Source: Acidobacteriaceae bacterium (GTDB lineage: Bacteria > Acidobacteriota > Terriglobia > Terriglobales > Acidobacteriaceae). Taken from it: DNA of 8,298 nt. Under the pieces are notes generated by a model. The model ran no database searches and was not told where the DNA came from. It saw nothing but the letters and a program-made list of their open reading frames with translations. The position numbers were made by a program, and so were the translations under genes. This document shows, piece after piece, positions 5,752-8,298 of this stretch. Within the stretch, counting starts at the first letter, position 1. Every line of letters starts with the position of its first letter. The stretch is taken from assembly GCA_003162255.1 (NCBI GenBank), contig PMMJ01000096.1, positions 248 to 8,545 on the forward strand, in the 5' to 3' direction.

Positions 5752-6045
5752 ATGAGGAACAACTTGTCCAGCGCGAAGCGGATAGTCTCAGACATTTTCA
5801 AGACTGGGCGCTTGGCGGTGCGAATATCGTTAATGCTGCTTTTAGGCTGTAGCAAGATTCCGTCCGACGCTAACGTCAAGAAGCTGTTTTACGCAAACTG
5901 AGATGATTTCAATAGACTCGTCCAAATGTCAGAGCAGGACGTTCGAGTCGTGCGGATAAATTTTGACTTCACGGCAAACCTTCAACGAGAGCGAAATGGC
6001 GCGCTCTTCGGAGTGCACGGGTTGGTACGCCTAAAAAGTGCTTGA
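5752..6045 (+). pseudogene. Small lipoprotein gene broken by a single in-frame TGA
   Basis: From ATG 5752 the frame reads MRNNLSSAKR, a hydrophobic stretch RISLMLLLGC with a lipobox (LLGC, Cys33), then SKIPSDANVKKLFYAN and a TGA at 5899-5901 (codon 50). Translation in the same frame after the TGA continues sensibly as DDFNRLVQMSEQDVRVVRIN and FDFTANLQRERNGALFGVHG, to a second TGA at 6043-6045. Conservation of protein character on both sides suggests one substitution, such as CGA to TGA, in a 97-codon lipoprotein gene. As it stands the product would be a 49-residue fragment. A later start at Met28 is possible. It begins about 50 bp after repeat copy 4. Function unknown. Confidence 0.75.
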
Positions 6046-6093
6046 TACTGCCGACATTGTCAGAGAGGCGATGTTACAACAACAATGCAAGGG

Positions 6094-6942
6094 TTAGGCT
6101 GCCAAATCAGTCACCTTCACGTTCTTGATGGCAAAGCCAAGCGTGCTCCGAAAGAAGCCTTGACCGGAAAAGTACAAGCCAATTCCTGAGCCGCCACCGA
6201 CCAATCCGGGCGGCCTCTCTTCCAGACCTCTGGCCTTCCACCACTCCGGCTCGAAGAACAGGCCGGCGATTTCCATGTGGTTTGCCTCGTGAGTAAAGAG
6301 TGTGCCTCGATCCTGTAAAAGCGCCCAAAGCCTCTCGACACAAGGTTCCAGCGAGGCCCGCAAATCTACGTCGCAGAAAGCGAAGACGACCGGTTCCTGG
6401 AACTGAGGCATGGTCTGATCGAAATATCCCTGGTGAAAACGGCACACCGACAAATCGCCATAGCGGCGGAGGTTTTCCCTCACGATTTCGAAAGTTCCAC
6501 ACCAGTCGCCTTTGCGGAACGTCCGGATTTCTTTAATTGCGAGGCATTTGTGGAGTTTGTCCGCCTCAGTGGGTTCGGGCAGGCCGGCGAAGGAATCGAA
6601 GACGTGCAACTCGCGGCCCACCATCGCGCACACCAGAGAAAAGTTGGTCGTGCTCCCGCCCTGATAACTACCGCACTCGACCACTACTCCTTTCGCGGAT
6701 TTCGGAACCTTGAGGATCTCGGCGACCATCACTATCTGGTCGAGAAAACCGGAAGCGGTCACAATGCGAAAGCGGTTGCGGTACATCTTCCAAAGCAAGC
6801 GTACTTTGCGAAAAAAACCGACGTTATACTCAGCCCCGATTTCGCGGGAAAAGTAAGGCCAAAGATAGACCGGCGCACACAAAAGCAAAAAGGCTCGGCG
6901 AACGTTGCGTGCGAGTTTCTTCCGGAAAGGCGGTCCTTGCAC
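6094..6942 (-). CDS. TylF/MycF-type SAM-dependent methyltransferase
   Basis: The product is 282 residues from GTG 6942. That start has a strong ribosome-binding site, AAGGAGG at 6951-6957, 8 nt away; a longer GTG start at 7041 would overlap the divergent gene and lacks one. It is a class I methyltransferase. Motif I is VVVECGSYQGGST (86-98), the next strand HVFDSFAGLPEPT (113-125), the metal/substrate-type acidic pair FCDVDLRAS (Asp191, Asp193), and FTHEA (His218-Glu219). These match the TylF macrocin O-methyltransferase family, which methylates sugar hydroxyls using SAM and a divalent metal. Here the substrate is unknown and no antibiotic or sugar pathway surrounds it. The N-terminus (LLLCAPVYLWPYF) is hydrophobic and may touch the membrane. 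It runs opposite to its neighbours. Confidence 0.85.
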   Translation of the reverse strand: MQGPPFRKKLARNVRRAFLLLCAPVYLWPYFSREIGAEYNVGFFRKVRLLWKMYRNRFRIVTASGFLDQIVMVAEILKVPKSAKGVVVECGSYQGGSTTNFSLVCAMVGRELHVFDSFAGLPEPTEADKLHKCLAIKEIRTFRKGDWCGTFEIVRENLRRYGDLSVCRFHQGYFDQTMPQFQEPVVFAFCDVDLRASLEPCVERLWALLQDRGTLFTHEANHMEIAGLFFEPEWWKARGLEERPPGLVGGGSGIGLYFSGQGFFRSTLGFAIKNVKVTDLAA

Positions 6943-6950
6943 TGATTGGC

Positions 6951-6957
6951 CCTCCTT
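6951..6957 (-). promoter_or_regulatory. Ribosome-binding site deciding the GTG start of the methyltransferase
   Basis: AAGGAGG on the minus strand lies 8 nt before GTG 6942. This favours the 282-residue form over the 315-residue reading. Confidence 0.7.
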
Positions 6958-7033
6958 GACCGCTGCAGGATAGGATAGTCGCGAGGTGCCGATATAAACA
7001 GAGAAAAATGAACACAACATTAAGTTCACTATC

Positions 7034-7336
7034 ATGGACACGGATTCCGGGCCGCAAAAGAATGTGGGATTGTCTCCTGAGCGATGGCAGGAATACCGCG
7101 TGCTCTTCCGAAAGCTGGGGCTAACAGATGGCTTTGCGCGTCATAAAGACACCCCGTCAGCCGTGTTTTTTTATGTTCAATGCGAAGGGTCAGCCATTGA
7201 TGGCGATTGCAAGGGCCTAGCTTACTCGGACAAACCACTTGCGCCGACCAAGAACAGCCTTGACAGCATGCCCCCAGACGGAACGTTTTTCGAGCCGTTG
7301 TCGCCGAACTGGTATCTGTTTCGCTGGGTAAGCTGA
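7034..7336 (+). CDS. Conserved-looking 100-residue protein of unknown function
   Basis: The product is MDTDSGPQKNVGLSPERWQE onward. Recognisable blocks are LSPERWQEYRVLFRKLGL (13-30, helical), AVFFYVQCEGSAIDGDCKG (43-61, with Cys50 and Cys59) and EPLSPNWYLFRWVS (87-100). I recall a family of similar small proteins (ERW.EYR..F..LGL and CKG.AYS) without assigned function. There is no signal peptide, so it is probably cytoplasmic. No ribosome-binding site is seen. It diverges from the methyltransferase, 91 bp apart, and is followed 36 bp later by repeat copy 5. Confidence 0.75.
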   Translation: MDTDSGPQKNVGLSPERWQEYRVLFRKLGLTDGFARHKDTPSAVFFYVQCEGSAIDGDCKGLAYSDKPLAPTKNSLDSMPPDGTFFEPLSPNWYLFRWVS

Positions 7337-7372
7337 AAGGCGGCAGGTCGGTATATATTCCTTACGACATGA

Positions 7373-7398
7373 TTGACGTAACATCGCGATTACACTCA
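7373..7398 (+). repeat. Repeat copy 5, single arm
   Basis: TTGACGTAACATCGCGATTA then CACTCA. It has an ATCGCGAT palindrome in the centre. No inverted partner arm is found downstream, so this is a single unit, and it directly precedes the zinc-ribbon gene. Confidence 0.8.
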
Positions 7399-7413
7399 GT
7401 GACATCACGACCC

Positions 7414-7617
7414 ATGAGACACGACCAAAAGGCATGTCCGCTATGCGGTAAACCCATCGAGAAGACGGCGAGAGGCGGAAGGCGCAAATACTCATGCCTG
7501 CACTGCGGAGCGACGATAAACAAGTTGCTCATTTGTGACGGCTGCGGGACGAAACGAGTGTGGCAAGGCAAAAAGGGAGCGGCTTGCAGCGGTTGCGGTG
7601 CGCCGTACACACGATAG
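7414..7617 (+). CDS. Small double zinc-ribbon protein
   Basis: The product is 67 residues with four CxxC pairs: Cys8/11 (CPLC), Cys28/31 (CLHC), Cys41/44 (CDGC) and Cys58/61 (CSGC). It should hold two zinc ions in two zinc ribbons. The rest is basic (ARGGRRK, KRVWQGKKG), which could suit nucleic-acid contact, but no partner is visible. I chose ATG 7414; an in-frame ATG at 7369 would make the repeat coding and adds unlikely sequence. No ribosome-binding site is evident. The last base of the stop codon TAG is the first base of repeat copy 6. Confidence 0.75.
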   Translation: MRHDQKACPLCGKPIEKTARGGRRKYSCLHCGATINKLLICDGCGTKRVWQGKKGAACSGCGAPYTR

Positions 7618-7643
7618 TTGGCGAAAAATCGCGATTTCACTCA
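7617..7643 (+). repeat. Repeat copy 6, single arm
   Basis: GTTGGCGAAAAATCGCGATT then TCACTCA. The core AAATCGCGATTT is a perfect 12-bp palindrome. It shares its first base with the zinc-ribbon stop codon and ends 12 bp before the next ATG. Confidence 0.8.
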
Positions 7644-7655
7644 TAATGCTGGCGA

Positions 7656-7850
7656 ATGAACCGTCCCACTCCCTTACTTTTCTTTTCAATCTGCGCCGTG
7701 GTCGATTTCGTGTTCGGCTGCATCAAGTGGCACTCAGTTATCGCAGGCGTTGGCGCAATACTTGGTGGCTTACCATTGACTGCTTTCCTTTTTTTTCTCT
7801 TCCGGGCGTTTGGGAACGGCAATGACGACTCCGGCGTGCCCCGTACCTAG
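7656..7850 (+). CDS. Very small two-helix membrane protein
   Basis: The product is 64 residues, with two hydrophobic segments: about 6-23 (PLLFFSICAVVDFVFGCI) and 27-50 (VIAGVGAILGGLPLTAFLFF and onward). They are joined by a short KWHS loop and followed by a polar tail GNGNDDSGVPRT. It would sit in the inner membrane. No family is recognised. The repeat immediately upstream may supply the -10 element (TTCACT, 14 nt before the ATG), and there is no ribosome-binding site. The next repeat copy starts 19 bp after its stop. Confidence 0.65.
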   Translation: MNRPTPLLFFSICAVVDFVFGCIKWHSVIAGVGAILGGLPLTAFLFFLFRAFGNGNDDSGVPRT

Positions 7851-7869
7851 ACTCAACGCGGCCACGGTA

Positions 7870-7896
7870 GTTGACGTAACATCGCAATTCCACTCA
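7870..7896 (+). repeat. Repeat copy 7, single arm
   Basis: GTTGACGTAACATCGCAATT then CCACTCA. Its terminal TCA is, on the other strand, the TGA stop codon of the 7894-8226 gene. Confidence 0.75.
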
Positions 7897-8226
7897 TCGA
7901 CCGTCGCCGCTTCGATTGGCTGGTGTGCCCACATCGGCGTACTTTGCCAGTCCACAGTGGAGGCATTCGGTAGTGATTTGCCAGAACTCGGCTCCTTTGG
8001 CGTAAAACCGCTGGCTGCATCGAGGACACCTGATCTCGTGGGTCAGTGTCAGCATAACTAAACCGAAGATCATCCAGCCGAACACCACCAGATGAACCCC
8101 ACGCGAGCGCATGTCGATCTGTCTCAACAAGACGACCGCAAATGTCAGAAAGATAAAGACGATTGCAAGGATGTTCACTCGCTTCAGCAGGCGGCACCGT
8201 CTCCACGGGTCGTCGCGGCTAACCAT
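7894..8226 (-). CDS. Membrane protein with C-terminal zinc ribbon
   Basis: The product is 110 residues. A charged N-terminus (MVSRDDPWRRCRLLKR) is followed by two transmembrane segments, about 17-34 (VNILAIVFIFLTFAVVLL) and 44-62. A cytoplasmic zinc ribbon follows, with Cys67-X2-Cys70 (CPRC) and Cys88-X2-Cys91 (CLHC), then a tail. I recall a recurrent family of small proteins of this plan (two helices, CPRC.. F, C.HCGL.K) of unknown function. The start is supported by TAAACT exactly 6 nt before the ATG and not by a ribosome-binding site. The stop codon lies in repeat copy 7. It faces the opposite way to the two small genes before it. Confidence 0.8.
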   Translation of the reverse strand: MVSRDDPWRRCRLLKRVNILAIVFIFLTFAVVLLRQIDMRSRGVHLVVFGWMIFGLVMLTLTHEIRCPRCSQRFYAKGAEFWQITTECLHCGLAKYADVGTPANRSGDGR

Positions 8227-8232
8227 GCGGTT

Positions 8233-8238
8233 AGTTTA
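8233..8238 (-). promoter_or_regulatory. -10-like hexamer of the 7894-8226 gene, possibly leaderless
   Basis: TAAACT on the minus strand ends 6 nt before the ATG at 8226. No ribosome-binding site and no clear -35 are visible. Confidence 0.4.
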
Positions 8239-8264
8239 GCGCAATACGATTGAGGTACCAGTCA

Positions 8265-8292
8265 GTTGGCGTAACATCGCGATTACACGCAA
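8265..8292 (+). repeat. Repeat copy 8, single arm at window end
   Basis: GTTGGCGTAACATCGCGATT then ACACGCAA, in the same orientation as copies 5-7, 39 bp before the start of the minus-strand gene. Whatever follows it lies outside the window. Confidence 0.75.
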
Positions 8293-8298
8293 TATAAA

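Noticed and set aside
6093..6099. GTTAGGC as an integron core site
   Set aside because: It matches GTTRRRY, but no partner RYYYAAC with a foldable site is found nearby, and it overlaps the stop of the methyltransferase. Probably chance.
6433..6945. 170-residue plus-strand ORF
   Set aside because: It is antisense to the clear TylF-type methyltransferase, which has all family motifs and a strong ribosome-binding site.
7535..7825. 96-residue plus-strand ORF bridging the zinc-ribbon and membrane-protein genes
   Set aside because: It is a shifted frame over two better genes and runs through the repeat; basic, unstructured composition.
1469..8292. The repeat array as a classical integron cassette array with attC sites
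   Set aside because: attC ends are RYYYAAC...GTTRRRY. These doublets read GTTG...CAAC, several copies are single arms, and no integrase or attI is present. Only the cassette-like logic is kept as a hypothesis.
7373..8292. CRISPR array
   Set aside because: Repeats are 245-395 bp apart with genes between them and are not identical. There are no short uniform spacers and no cas genes.

Overview
The window looks like an accessory, repeat-rich stretch of a moderately GC-rich Gram-negative soil-type bacterium, most likely Acidobacteriota. This rests on recalled resemblance of the signal peptidase I N-terminus, several small cysteine-containing proteins and a TylF-type methyltransferase to acidobacterial proteins. 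It is inference, not a database result.

Layout: positions 1-206 hold the start of a minus-strand signal peptidase I gene. A degenerate palindromic repeat follows, then a secreted alpha/beta-hydrolase (473-1426). Positions about 1498-2244 are a minus-strand group II intron relic. It keeps domain V and a short reverse-transcriptase start, but the enzyme has been deleted. Next come two plus-strand exported proteins of unknown function (2338-2910, 3006-3872), two small minus-strand genes (3658-4089, 4130-4339), an NTF2/SnoaL-like minus-strand gene (4992-5387), a lipoprotein pseudogene broken by one TGA (5752-6045), a TylF-like methyltransferase (6094-6942, minus) and a divergent 100-residue conserved-looking protein (7034-7336). 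The window ends with three very small genes (zinc ribbon, two-helix membrane protein, membrane zinc-ribbon protein).

The main unexplained structure is a family of about 27-bp repeats with the core AAATCSCGATTWCACTCA, starting GTTG. At least eight copies lie in the same (+) orientation between genes (about 1469, 3875, 4669, 5480, 7373, 7617, 7870, 8265). Several abut genes so closely that they share stop-codon bases. Some copies are doublets: the first arm is followed by a diverged inverted arm containing CGCCTG and ending CGTCAAC, forming an imperfect hairpin. The same inverted arm has been hit by three separate insertions: two MITEs with related ends but unrelated interiors, both flanked by ACGCCTG(T/A), and the group II intron. 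One unrelated small gene per repeat interval, in either orientation, gives the 3' half a gene-cassette look. The repeats do not match the integron attC consensus, and no recombinase or transposase is encoded here.

The genes do not form one pathway. They look like independent single-gene modules. Four genes have a -10-like hexamer exactly 6 nt before the ATG, which suggests leaderless transcription.
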